From contig CADASP010000003.1 of the NCBI GenBank assembly GCA_902790625.1, positions 62,001 through 126,000 on the forward strand: a stretch of 64,000 nt of DNA. The letters are read 5' to 3'. The position numbers and the translations under genes are program-made. The DNA is from an uncultured Prevotellaceae bacterium (GTDB lineage: Bacteria > Bacteroidota > Bacteroidia > Bacteroidales > Bacteroidaceae). Under the pieces are notes generated by a model, which was not told the DNA's origin, did not search any database, and saw only the letters and a program-made list of their open reading frames with translations. This document shows, piece by piece, positions 1 through 7,705 of the stretch; the first letter of the stretch is position 1; each line of letters starts with the position of its first letter.

Positions 1-3000
1 TGGTGCTCGAATAGCCCACCTGGATGTAATCTTCGTCTTCAGTCCAACTATAATAGAACTCCATCACCGTTTCGTCGGTGACGCCCGTCAGCGCGTTCTT
101 GCTGATGATGTACTCCTCGAAGCTGTCGCCGTAGGAGCAGGAAGAGAAGCGGAATGAATAATCGCCTCCATGACGAGATGCCCTGTATCGGCGCTCTATC
201 TTTCCAGTGTTTGTTTCGCTGTAGTTCACGCTATTGTTCACCACGTTCCAATTGGCTTCGAAGAACGATGCGTATTCGAAGTCCTCACTCAGCAGCACGC
301 TTGCAGGCTCTGGCTTCCTATACTCCACGTGGTAGCTGTCGTTGTAGCCCGTCCAGCCCAGCGTGGCGGTGCGGTCGCCCACATAGGTGGTGGCCAGGTC
401 GGTGGGCTGCACACAGGGAGTAACATTTTCAAAGAGGATGTCGTCGATGAAAAGATAGCCTTGGTTATTGGAAGTGTGCTTGATGGCCACATACTTGGTG
501 TCGGCAGGATAGTCGGCCGAGAAAAGCTGATAGGTAGTGGTAGCGTTGGAGATTTCGTCGCCCCAAGTGAAGCTTTCGGGATTATTGTCGGTGGTGGAGT
601 AGCCCACTTGGAAGGTTTCTACTTTATATCTATTCACTTTGCTATAGTAGAACTCCACATGCAAGCTGTTCCGAATGCCGCTCAGCTTGGGTGAGATGAG
701 GTATTGGGGAGGATTTGTAGTGACATAGAAACTGAAGCAACTGGCACCTGTATGCGCACTGCTATCATATATGCCAGTACTCGACCAATCACGAATCACC
801 GTCCAGCAGTTCAAGTCGGCCTCGTCCTCAAAGCCGCACGCATACGGAACCTTACAGCCGCATTCGGTGGTGAAGCTGCTGACTGACCATTCGGTGGTAG
901 CGCCACTTAAAACACCCTGCACCTGCCATTCGTAGTAAGTGTTAGGAGTGAGGCCCGTTAATTCATAAGGACTGGTGACGTTGTCTACTGTTATCCAGTC
1001 GCTCATAGGACGAATTTCGGTAAGGTCTACACCATCATTACTGCCATATTTCTGCATAGTGAAGTGATAAGTCACACCAGGCTCAAACACGAAGTCATCG
1101 TAGCGGCCACCCACATTGCCATTGCTGCCGGCAATCCACACACGGTCGTCGGGACTTGGGTTGGTGATGCACCAATCGTAGGTGCCAGCAGGAATTTGAA
1201 TGGTAACACTGCCGTCAATCACCATGTTTTGGGTGGTCATGGAGCCATCGGCGTTGCCAGGAATCTTATACTCAAACTCAGCATAGGTCTCGGCTGAGGC
1301 ATCACCGCTTTCGGTCAATCCACCTTCTATGGGAATGATGGTGCCGTAAGCAGTAGCATTGGCATCAAGCAGCATCTGATAGCCGGAACCATCGGGCCAT
1401 ACATTATGTGCTTCGAGGATGATGGTGACTGGTTCGGCTGGGTCAACAGGAAGAGCATGGCTGTACTTCACATGGTAGCTGTCCTGATAGCCCGTCCAGC
1501 TCAGCGTGGCTGTGGTAGAAGTCGTCTCGGCAGTCAGATCGATAGGATCTTCGGTGCCGGCATTTGTTGTGAAGGTACTCATTGCCCAATCGCTCATACC
1601 ATCATCACCAAAGTCACCTCTCACTCTAAATGTGTAAGTTGTCTCTGGGTTCAGGCCTTCCAGCGTGCAAGGACTGCTGGGATTCTCCACAGCTATCCAG
1701 GTGGCTGTTGAAGGAACATTGCCGCTCAATTCTGCACGAATCATCCATCCATAACCAGCCAGACTACTATTCACATCGCTCAGGTGAACCCATGTGCCTC
1801 CGTTATTAACCCAGTTGTTGTTCGGTTCGTCAGAAGCACAAACTGTCAAAACATAGGTGCCTGTCTCTGTCAGTGTAATCCACAAGTTTTCTCCGGGAGT
1901 TATCGTTACAGGCGAAGCTAACGTAATCTCATGGAAGGCATCGGCTGCCTCGGGAGTTACCGTTTCTGTATAGAGCAGTTCGCCAGGAGCATCGTCACCG
2001 CCAGAGTAGATGTTGATGGTGATGTCTTCTGTATTGTATCCGGCTGTTTCATAAATGGAGACTTTAGTCAGCTCGTCTGCTGTTACCATGCTGCCGGGAT
2101 ACATCACGCCCCAAGTCCACTCTGTTGCAGTGCTGCCACCAATTTCTGATGCGTAACTGCCGTCATCATATTGCAGCCAGCCGCCGCAAAAAGCACCTTC
2201 GGCATACTCCAGCTCATAGCTCTCGGCGAAGCCGTTCCAGCTCACTTCGGCTGTAGTAACAAGCGGCGTTGCGCTTAAGTCGGTGGGAGCGGGAGCTGCC
2301 TCGAGGGTGGTGAAGGTGGTGGCTATGAATGTACTCGCACCATCGGCATAGACGGCCTGCACCTGGAAGTCGTAGGTGGTCTGGCCATTCAGGCCGCTGA
2401 GCGTTACTGAGGTGGCCGTCACAGATGCTCCTGTGCTCCACTCCGTGTCGCTGGCTTTCTTATACTGATAGGCATAGCCCGTTACGGGAGTTTCGGTTGC
2501 GGGAGCGGTCCAAGTCAGCGTGGCAGTATGGGCTGTAATATTAGAAGCAGCAAGGCCGGTGGGCTTCGGGCAAGCAGGTGGCTCGCCAAAGCCCAAGCGA
2601 ATGCGGTTCTTTTTGGTTGATCTGGTGCCTGTTGCATTGATAGTGCCAGTGGGGGCAAGATTGGTGCCGTCGCTATGATAACAGATTGATTGGTTACCTG
2701 AGGCATCGAACACACGGAAAGGTGTGCTGCTCTTATAGCTGCCTGTGTTGTTGTCAACAACGATGCAGATATTGCTATTGCCATCATAGACGAAAGGATC
2801 ATCCAGCTCAATGGTGGTCCAGTCGTTGTGAGCGAAGGTCACGGAGCCGCTATAGACGAGGTCGCTGGCAGTGACAGTAATCCAGTCGGTATTGCTTTCG
2901 AAGGCGGTCTTGTCGGTGCTCACGATGTAGATGTCCAAATCTTTCACCATTTCGGTGTCACTGGCTTTGAAAAAGTCAATACTCAGGATGGCACCGGCCT

Positions 3001-5125
3001 GGCCAATCTCGTCAGCGGTGTAAATCTGCTCGGTCAGACTATAATTAAAATAATTGTTGGCGGGCAAATCATTGTTGGTGGCAGTGCCTGTTCCGATGTA
3101 CACCTTGCCGTCGGCATCAGGTGTAGTGAAGCTGATGGTTCTCCAAATACTGACATCGTCATCTCCTGACCCGCAAACAGACTGTACACGAGCCTGATAA
3201 GCTGTCATCCCATCTAAGCCTGTCAAATTGGTTGAAGTTAAGTTGCTGTTGGAAAGAGCAGACGTCCAGTTTGTGTCTGCTGACTTTTTGTATTCCACAT
3301 TGTAAGTACCGCTGCCACCTGTCCAAGCGAGTGTAGCCGTAGAGGCGGTTTTGTGAGAAGCCACAAAAGTTTCAGGTCTTTCACAGGCAGGCGCTTCGCT
3401 GGGTGTAAAGTCGAAGGTGATCTTAGGCAGGAAGTTTTCCTTTCTGACGCTCCCACTATTGATCCAAATGGATGCGCCGATGGCCTCAGCACCAGTCCAA
3501 TCGTAAAAATCCTCTGAACTACTTTTAGTGGTTTGTAAGAATCCTATCAGCAGGTTGCCGCCTCCATATTGATAAGGAGCATCCAAAGAAATCTCCATTT
3601 GATAGTTGCTGACGGAAAGGTTGCCTGCATTCTTTACCTTGACCATAGTTGAATAGTCAACGAATGCAGAAATTGTTGTTTGAGTTGTCTCGATCATATA
3701 AACCTCAAACTCGGCAACGCCCCAGCCGTGGTGGTTTCCAGCGTTTGCATAGAAGGTAAGCTTATTGATTGTACCGTCTTTCATGGCCACCAAATCTGCG
3801 GCTGGTATGATGAACTGGCTCTTGATGCCATAATCTACAAAGTCGCCCTCGATAGGCACACAATAATTATAGGCGTTGCTGTTGTTCACAGTAAGACGAT
3901 ATTCTTCTGTAGGAGTGAATTCGATCATGTCGCACCAACTGCTTTCGCCGTATTCGCCGCCACATTTAGCTTTCACGCGAGCATAGTAGGTGGTTTCGGG
4001 TGTGAGGTCAGTTAGTTCTATTGAAGGCGTGCCGCTTACTGTCACAGAAGTAGCGCCATCGAAGTTTTTAGCTGTGCCATATTGAAGTTCCCATTCCGTG
4101 GCACCACCTGGCTCAGTCCAGCTCAGGGTGGCCACAGTGCCGATAGCAGGAGTAAGTGTAGCCGTCAAGCCAGTAGGAACGGGACACGCAATTGGGGTGG
4201 TGAAGCTGATGGTTCTCCAACCACTAACAGCGGCGGCATCTGCTGGATCACAAACAGACTTTACATGAACCTGATAAGCTGTATTATCAGCTAAGCCTGA
4301 CAAAGTGGTGGAAGTAGAGGTGATGGGGGAAGAAACAGGTGTCCAGTTCGTGTCTTTCAACTTTTTGTATTCCACACTGTAAGTACCGCTGCCACCTGTC
4401 CAAGTGAGTGTGGCCGTATAGGGGGTCACGACAGAAGCCTCCAAAGTTTCAGGCTTCGCGCAGGTTGAACTACCGCCAATTTCAATTTGAATACTAGGAC
4501 GATAGTCAGATACATCCTCAGGCACAGTGCTGGTGTCATAAGCATTGGAATTGTTATCTGAACAACGAGACATCTTAGCGGCCTTAGTACACTCCCATGC
4601 GCCTCCATCATTTTTGCCTTTATTGTTAATTCCAATCAAAAGATTCGAAGTCCCGTCGTATGCAAAAGGGGTGTCGAGATCGATGGTTGCCCATCCTTTT
4701 CCTGTGACAGAAAGCGTTCCGTCGAAGACCTCATCGGCGTCTGCAAGGCTGATGCCAACCAAAAGGTTGGCGGCACTAACGTTAGCCATGTAAACGGTAA
4801 TCGGGCACTCTATTGCACTACCATAACTATAATAGAAACTGATGCTACTGATGGTGCCCGATGTTCCAATCTCTTCGGAAGTGTACAACATTTCCGCAAT
4901 GGAGTAGACACGGGCCGTCGATATTGGTAGGTAGCTGCTGGAAGTGGCGTAAACATTAATCTCCACAGTCTGTTGTGCCCTTGCCCCTATGAAGCTGAAC
5001 AGGGCGAGTAGCGTCATTGCCACCCTCGGGAGGCAGCGCTTGGCCCAGATTGCCCCCTCCACTATGCGGTAGTGGGCGGCGAGGGTGATGGCCCTCACGT
5101 TGCAGTGTTGTCTGTTTGTTCTCAT
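1..5125 (-). CDS. Large secreted fibronectin type III repeat protein (3' end outside window)
   Basis: An uninterrupted minus-strand frame runs from ATG at 5125 past the left edge, giving at least 1708 residues. The N-terminus has a basic stretch and then a hydrophobic segment ending FIGARA-QQ (about residue 52), which fits a signal peptide. The body alternates FnIII modules (motifs such as TATLTWTGGSGTY, LSGL-x-T-x-Y-x-V) with beta-rich spacers. Two long modules are near copies of each other: the FnIII at 4.2-4.5 kb and that at 3.15-3.4 kb share TGGSGTYxVEYKK and GWRTISFTTP-like ends. Segments near residues 1430 (GFEDEADLNCW) and 1615 (SEDFEYASFFEANW) resemble cleaved-adhesin / choice-of-anchor-J domains. 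Known relatives are surface or secreted adhesins of Bacteroidota, often exported by the type IX system; the C-terminal sorting domain would lie outside the window. Function is inferred only as surface adhesion or glycan binding. An internal ATG just before the hydrophobic stretch is an alternative start. Confidence 0.85.
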   Translation of the reverse strand, partial: MRTNRQHCNVRAITLAAHYRIVEGAIWAKRCLPRVAMTLLALFSFIGARAQQTVEINVYATSSSYLPISTARVYSIAEMLYTSEEIGTSGTISSISFYYSYGSAIECPITVYMANVSAANLLVGISLADADEVFDGTLSVTGKGWATIDLDTPFAYDGTSNLLIGINNKGKNDGGAWECTKAAKMSRCSDNNSNAYDTSTVPEDVSDYRPSIQIEIGGSSTCAKPETLEASVVTPYTATLTWTGGSGTYSVEYKKLKDTNWTPVSSPITSTSTTLSGLADNTAYQVHVKSVCDPADAAAVSGWRTISFTTPIACPVPTGLTATLTPAIGTVATLSWTEPGGATEWELQYGTAKNFDGATSVTVSGTPSIELTDLTPETTYYARVKAKCGGEYGESSWCDMIEFTPTEEYRLTVNNSNAYNYCVPIEGDFVDYGIKSQFIIPAADLVAMKDGTINKLTFYANAGNHHGWGVAEFEVYMIETTQTTISAFVDYSTMVKVKNAGNLSVSNYQMEISLDAPYQYGGGNLLIGFLQTTKSSSEDFYDWTGAEAIGASIWINSGSVRKENFLPKITFDFTPSEAPACERPETFVASHKTASTATLAWTGGSGTYNVEYKKSADTNWTSALSNSNLTSTNLTGLDGMTAYQARVQSVCGSGDDDVSIWRTISFTTPDADGKVYIGTGTATNNDLPANNYFNYSLTEQIYTADEIGQAGAILSIDFFKASDTEMVKDLDIYIVSTDKTAFESNTDWITVTASDLVYSGSVTFAHNDWTTIELDDPFVYDGNSNICIVVDNNTGSYKSSTPFRVFDASGNQSICYHSDGTNLAPTGTINATGTRSTKKNRIRLGFGEPPACPKPTGLAASNITAHTATLTWTAPATETPVTGYAYQYKKASDTEWSTGASVTATSVTLSGLNGQTTYDFQVQAVYADGASTFIATTFTTLEAAPAPTDLSATPLVTTAEVSWNGFAESYELEYAEGAFCGGWLQYDDGSYASEIGGSTATEWTWGVMYPGSMVTADELTKVSIYETAGYNTEDITINIYSGGDDAPGELLYTETVTPEAADAFHEITLASPVTITPGENLWITLTETGTYVLTVCASDEPNNNWVNNGGTWVHLSDVNSSLAGYGWMIRAELSGNVPSTATWIAVENPSSPCTLEGLNPETTYTFRVRGDFGDDGMSDWAMSTFTTNAGTEDPIDLTAETTSTTATLSWTGYQDSYHVKYSHALPVDPAEPVTIILEAHNVWPDGSGYQMLLDANATAYGTIIPIEGGLTESGDASAETYAEFEYKIPGNADGSMTTQNMVIDGSVTIQIPAGTYDWCITNPSPDDRVWIAGSNGNVGGRYDDFVFEPGVTYHFTMQKYGSNDGVDLTEIRPMSDWITVDNVTSPYELTGLTPNTYYEWQVQGVLSGATTEWSVSSFTTECGCKVPYACGFEDEADLNCWTVIRDWSSTGIYDSSAHTGASCFSFYVTTNPPQYLISPKLSGIRNSLHVEFYYSKVNRYKVETFQVGYSTTDNNPESFTWGDEISNATTTYQLFSADYPADTKYVAIKHTSNNQGYLFIDDILFENVTPCVQPTDLATTYVGDRTATLGWTGYNDSYHVEYRKPEPASVLLSEDFEYASFFEANWNVVNNSVNYSETNTGKIERRYRASRHGGDYSFRFSSCSYGDSFEEYIISKNALTGVTDETVMEFYYSWTEDEDYIQVGYSST

Positions 5126-5240
5126 TGTAGTTTTTAGTTTTGTTGTTTGTAGTCTAATGATGATGATATTTGCTCCGTCGCCTTTTTGCCTTGCGTTGTG
5201 TGTTGGAAGGCTGCGGTGCTGGCGGGGCGGATTTGTGCCA

Positions 5241-5248
5241 CAAAGTTA
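5241..5248 (-). promoter_or_regulatory. -7 box for the FnIII protein gene
   Basis: Reads TAACTTTG on the minus strand, a match to the Bacteroidota -7 consensus TAnnTTTG. It lies about 115 bases before the ATG at 5125. No clear -33 TTTG was seen. Confidence 0.55.
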
Positions 5249-5340
5249 CGACAAGTTTTTGGATTGGCCTCGTTTTTTCGCGGGAAATTTACCCTATTTG
5301 TCTATTTTGATCACATTTTGATCAGAATAGACAAAAATTA

Positions 5341-5571
5341 AATGAAGAATGAAGATTATTTTAAATGAAGATTATTTTAAATGAAGAATGAAGAATGAAG
5401 ATTATTTTAAATGAAGAATGAAGAATGAAGAATGAAGAATTCCTTGCGTCCCGTTGGTAGCAAGCGGCAGAGCCGAGCGGCTACCGCATAGAAAATGAAG
5501 AGTGAAGAATGAAGAATGAAGAATTTCTTGCGTCCCGTTGGTAGCAAGCGGCAGAGCCGAGCGGCTACCGC
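5341..5571. repeat. GAAGAAT-rich tract with two 51-bp hairpin units
   Basis: A low-complexity tract of AATGAAG/ATTATTTTAA words is followed by two copies of a 51-bp unit at 5437-5487 and 5521-5571. The unit contains the nested inverted repeat GGTAGC-CGGC-GCCG-GCTACC. A third copy with a short deletion is at 7019-7065, again next to a GAAGAATGAA tract. No coding potential is credible here. Confidence 0.8.
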
Positions 5572-5591
5572 GCAGAAGAATTTTTGTGCTT

Positions 5592-5650
5592 TTACCGCAG
5601 GGCGGACTTGAAAAAACAAAATAAAACCAAATAAAACAAGAAAAAACAGC
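5592..5650. repeat. Right half of a foldback element
   Basis: Begins with ACCGCAGGGCGGACTTGAA and continues into A-rich arm words (AAATAAAACCAAATAAAAC). This matches the right arm of the complete element at 5926-6082 without its left arm. Confidence 0.65.
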
Positions 5651-5660
5651 GAGGTTGAAA

Positions 5661-5854
5661 AGACGCTGAAAGCGTCTCCTCTCAATAGCCGCAGGTCGGA
5701 ACGACCTGCGGATAACAAGTACTGGGTGATAACGACCCTGAAAGGGTCGCCCCTGTGCTCACGGGCGACCCCTTCAGGGTCGATGTACCTTCTGTCGTTC
5801 TATCCGCAGGTCGTTCCGACCTACGGCTATTGAGCGGTGACGCTTTCAGCGTCT
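5661..5854. repeat. Nested palindromic intergenic repeat
   Basis: Outer arms (5661-5714 and about 5801-5854) are near-perfect inverted copies, each holding the small palindromes AGACGCTGAAAGCGTCT and CAGGTCGGAACGACCTG. An inner pair reads CGACCCTGAAAGGGTCG and its inverse. The same words recur at 22135-22152 and 25159-25238, so this is a dispersed palindrome family rather than a gene. Confidence 0.8.
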
Positions 5855-5925
5855 GGAATCTTCAAAAAACGCTACCGTCTTTTCAACCGTACGAAAAACA
5901 GCGGGGGAGAGGAAACATCAAGCGT

Positions 5926-6082
5926 GGTTTTATTTGGTTTTTTCGTGTTTTATTTTGTTTTTCCAAGTCGCGAAGCGTAGATATGTTTACACGTTGCGTC
6001 GCAGACATAAACGGCGTAACGCGCAATTACCGCAGGGCGGACTTGAAAAAACAAAAATAAAACCAAATAAAACCAGAAAAAA
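5926..6082. repeat. Foldback element, complete copy
   Basis: A left arm starting GGTTTTATTTGGTTTTTT and a right arm of the inverse type (AAATAAAACCAAATAAAACC) flank a 78-bp core at 5963-6040. The core starts CCAAGTCGCGAAGCGTAG and ends ACCGCAGGGCGG. Near-identical cores occur at 6515-6592 and 7429-7506. It encodes no plausible protein and looks like a small non-autonomous palindromic element. Confidence 0.75.
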
Positions 6083-6209
6083 CAGCGGAAGGAAACATCA
6101 AGCGTGGTTTTATTTGTTTTAATTTTCTTTCGTGTAACATCCGATTGGTCGGTCATTGTTTTCATTTCTTGCTGTTCCCTGCTTTTCAGATGTCGTTTCA
6201 GCGGATTGA

Positions 6210-6356
6210 GGCCACGGCAAATAGGGAACCGGCGACGGCGGAGCGGGAAAAACACCATGACTTTTAGGTTGGCAGCGGCCGCCCTCATGATTGGCAGCGG
6301 CCGCTGCCAATGATGGCAGCGGGCGGGAACAATGATGGCAGCGGCCGCTGCCAACC
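6210..6356. repeat. NotI-palindrome repeat, copy 1
   Basis: The conserved 89 bp at 6268-6356 contains GGCAGCGGCCGCTGCC palindromes separated by GATGGCAGCGGGCGGGAAC-like spacers. Its reverse complement recurs at 54659-54747 with only a few mismatches, and weaker similarity continues to about 6210. Copy 2 lies at the broken end of a nuclease gene fragment. Confidence 0.75.
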
Positions 6357-6415
6357 TGTTTTCACCCTATATCCCGTTCGGAGCTTCTGCCTACGGCGTA
6401 ATAATATTTATGTCG

Positions 6416-6592
6416 TTCTTACCGCAGGGCGGACTTGAAAAAACCAAATAAAACCAGAAAAAACAGCGAGTTGTACGGTTTTATTTGGTTTTTTTCGTGT
6501 TTTATTTTGTTTTTCCAAGTCGCGAAGCGTAGATATGTTTACACGTTGCGTCGCAGACATAAACGGCGTAACGCACAATTACCGCAGGGCGG
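6416..6592. repeat. Foldback element, half copy plus a copy lacking its right arm
   Basis: 6416-6466 is a right-half fragment (ACCGCAGGGCGGACTTGAA plus arm). 6477-6592 is a left arm plus the complete 78-bp core. The right arm is missing: the core ends at 6592 and the interrupted toxin gene begins immediately after. Confidence 0.7.
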
Positions 6593-6671
6593 GTTTTGAA
6601 GGATGCGGCTTAAACGTGCCGTCGGGAAAGAGGAAGCTGACCTCGACGATGTCTCTCTGATGGTACTTCAT
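6579..6671 (-). pseudogene. PemK/MazF-type toxin, truncated after about 24 codons
   Basis: ATG at 6671 overlaps the upstream gene's stop codon (ATGA). The peptide starts MKYHQRDIVEVSFLFPDG and continues TFKPHP, which resembles the N-terminus of PemK/MazF-like endoribonuclease toxins of Bacteroidota. After the HP residues the frame enters the foldback repeat core, adds a few unrelated residues and stops at 6579. The family is about 110 residues, so the catalytic part is lost. Assignment rests on a short N-terminal match plus the toxin-antitoxin arrangement. Confidence 0.6.
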
Positions 6672-6877
6672 AAATAGCGGGCAATGATGGGCGACATGCT
6701 CTTGCGGGAATGGTCAAGCATGACATCCCTCAACTCACGGTGTGCCTCCACCTCTTCGGGCGTTGGCGCGTTGAACGTCTCATTCATTTTCACAAACAGC
6801 CCTGTGGCCAGCAATGCAGCGAGCTTGCGCCGTGCCAGCGCGTTGCTTTGATTGTACTCTAATGTTACTGTACACAT
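6668..6877 (-). CDS. Small antitoxin-like protein upstream of a broken MazF-type toxin
   Basis: A 69-residue protein starting MCTVTLEYNQSNALARRKLAALLATGLF. It has no signal peptide or membrane segment and is mainly helical and charged. A good -7 box (TAACTTTG, 6910-6917) lies about 35 bases upstream. Its stop overlaps the toxin ATG by four bases, the usual coupling in type II toxin-antitoxin pairs. The antitoxin role is inferred from this position; the protein has no recognisable DNA-binding motif. The repeats on both sides suggest a decaying module. Confidence 0.65.
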   Translation of the reverse strand: MCTVTLEYNQSNALARRKLAALLATGLFVKMNETFNAPTPEEVEAHRELRDVMLDHSRKSMSPIIARYL

Positions 6878-6909
6878 AATGCTATGCCGTTAAAATTCTA
6901 ATTCGGATG

Positions 6910-6917
6910 CAAAGTTA
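6910..6917 (-). promoter_or_regulatory. -7 box for the antitoxin-like gene
   Basis: TAACTTTG on the minus strand, about 35 bases before ATG 6877. Confidence 0.55.
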
Positions 6918-6969
6918 CGAATAATATTTGGTATCTTGACGCGTTTCAGCGTTAAAAGTAAAAAAAAAC

Positions 6970-7065
6970 GAGTAGGAAGTGAAGAGTGAAGAATGAAGAG
7001 TGAAGAATGAAGAATGAAGAATTTCTTGCGTCCCGTTGGTAGCGGCAGAGCCGAGCGGTTACCGC
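6970..7065. repeat. GAAGAATGAA tract plus third 51-bp hairpin unit
   Basis: 6977-7018 repeats GAAGA(A/G)TGAA words. 7019-7065 is the unit also seen at 5437 and 5521, with a few bases deleted in the GGTAGC arm. Confidence 0.7.
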
Positions 7066-7085
7066 GCAGAAGAATGTCGCGTAGC

Positions 7086-7178
7086 ATTTATGCACATTCG
7101 TGATTCATTTATGCACATTCGTGTTACGCCGTAGGCAAATATATTTATGTCTGCGACGCTACACGAATGTGCATGAAT
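7086..7178. repeat. Direct and inverted ATGCACATTCGTG repeats
   Basis: ATGCACATTCGTG occurs at 7090-7102 and 7111-7123, and its inverse CACGAATGTGCAT at 7162-7174. This forms another foldback structure in the repeat patch. No gene is seen between 6878 and 7705. Confidence 0.6.
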
Positions 7179-7300
7179 GAGTCACGAATAATCATGAATG
7201 CTGCGCCAAATGTTATTCACGGGTCATTTACGGGTCATTCTTGCTACCGAAGGGACGCAAGAATGAAACGTGAATGAGCCGTGAATTTTATTTTTGCGCT

Positions 7301-7569
7301 TTTACCGCAGGGCGGGGTTTGAAAAAACCAAATAAAACCAAATAAAACCAAATAAAACCAGAAAAAACAGCGGAAGGAAACGTCAATCTTGGTTTTATTT
7401 GGTTTTTTCGTGTTTTATTTTGTTTTTTCCAAGTCGCGAAGCGTAGATATGTTTACACGTTGCGTCGCAGACATAAACGGCGTAACGCGCAATTACCGCA
7501 GGGCGGACTTGAAAAAACAAAATTTTGTTTTTTCCAAGTCGCGAAGCGTAGATGTTTACCGCAGGACGG
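7301..7569. repeat. Foldback elements: half copy, complete copy, deleted copy
   Basis: 7301-7372 is a right-half fragment with three AAATAAAACC words. 7391-7523 is a near-complete element (core 7429-7506). 7534-7569 carries the core's two ends with the middle deleted. Confidence 0.7.
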
Positions 7570-7668
7570 GGTTGGTTGTTCCCAAGATTTGCTGGCATTC
7601 TGCTTTTTTAACATTTGCCACATCCATCTTTTTTCGTTTGTTTTGCAGCTAATCCGCCGATTTTTCGT

Positions 7669-7676
7669 ATCTTTGC
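7669..7676 (+). promoter_or_regulatory. -7 box for the GH31 gene
   Basis: TATCTTTG, followed by CA, 30 bases before the start codon at 7706. TTTG words sit about 24 bases upstream. Confidence 0.6.
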
Positions 7677-7705
7677 ACCATCGAACCGAATAACTAAAAA
7701 TTTGC

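Noticed and set aside
5341..5451. CRISPR-like array
   Set aside because: Units are short low-complexity GAAGAAT words without unique spacers, and no cas gene is present.
5407..5718. Small open frames rich in FFILHSS and AGRSDLRLL words
   Set aside because: They are translations of intergenic tandem and palindromic repeats. Such spurious peptides recur wherever the repeat occurs.
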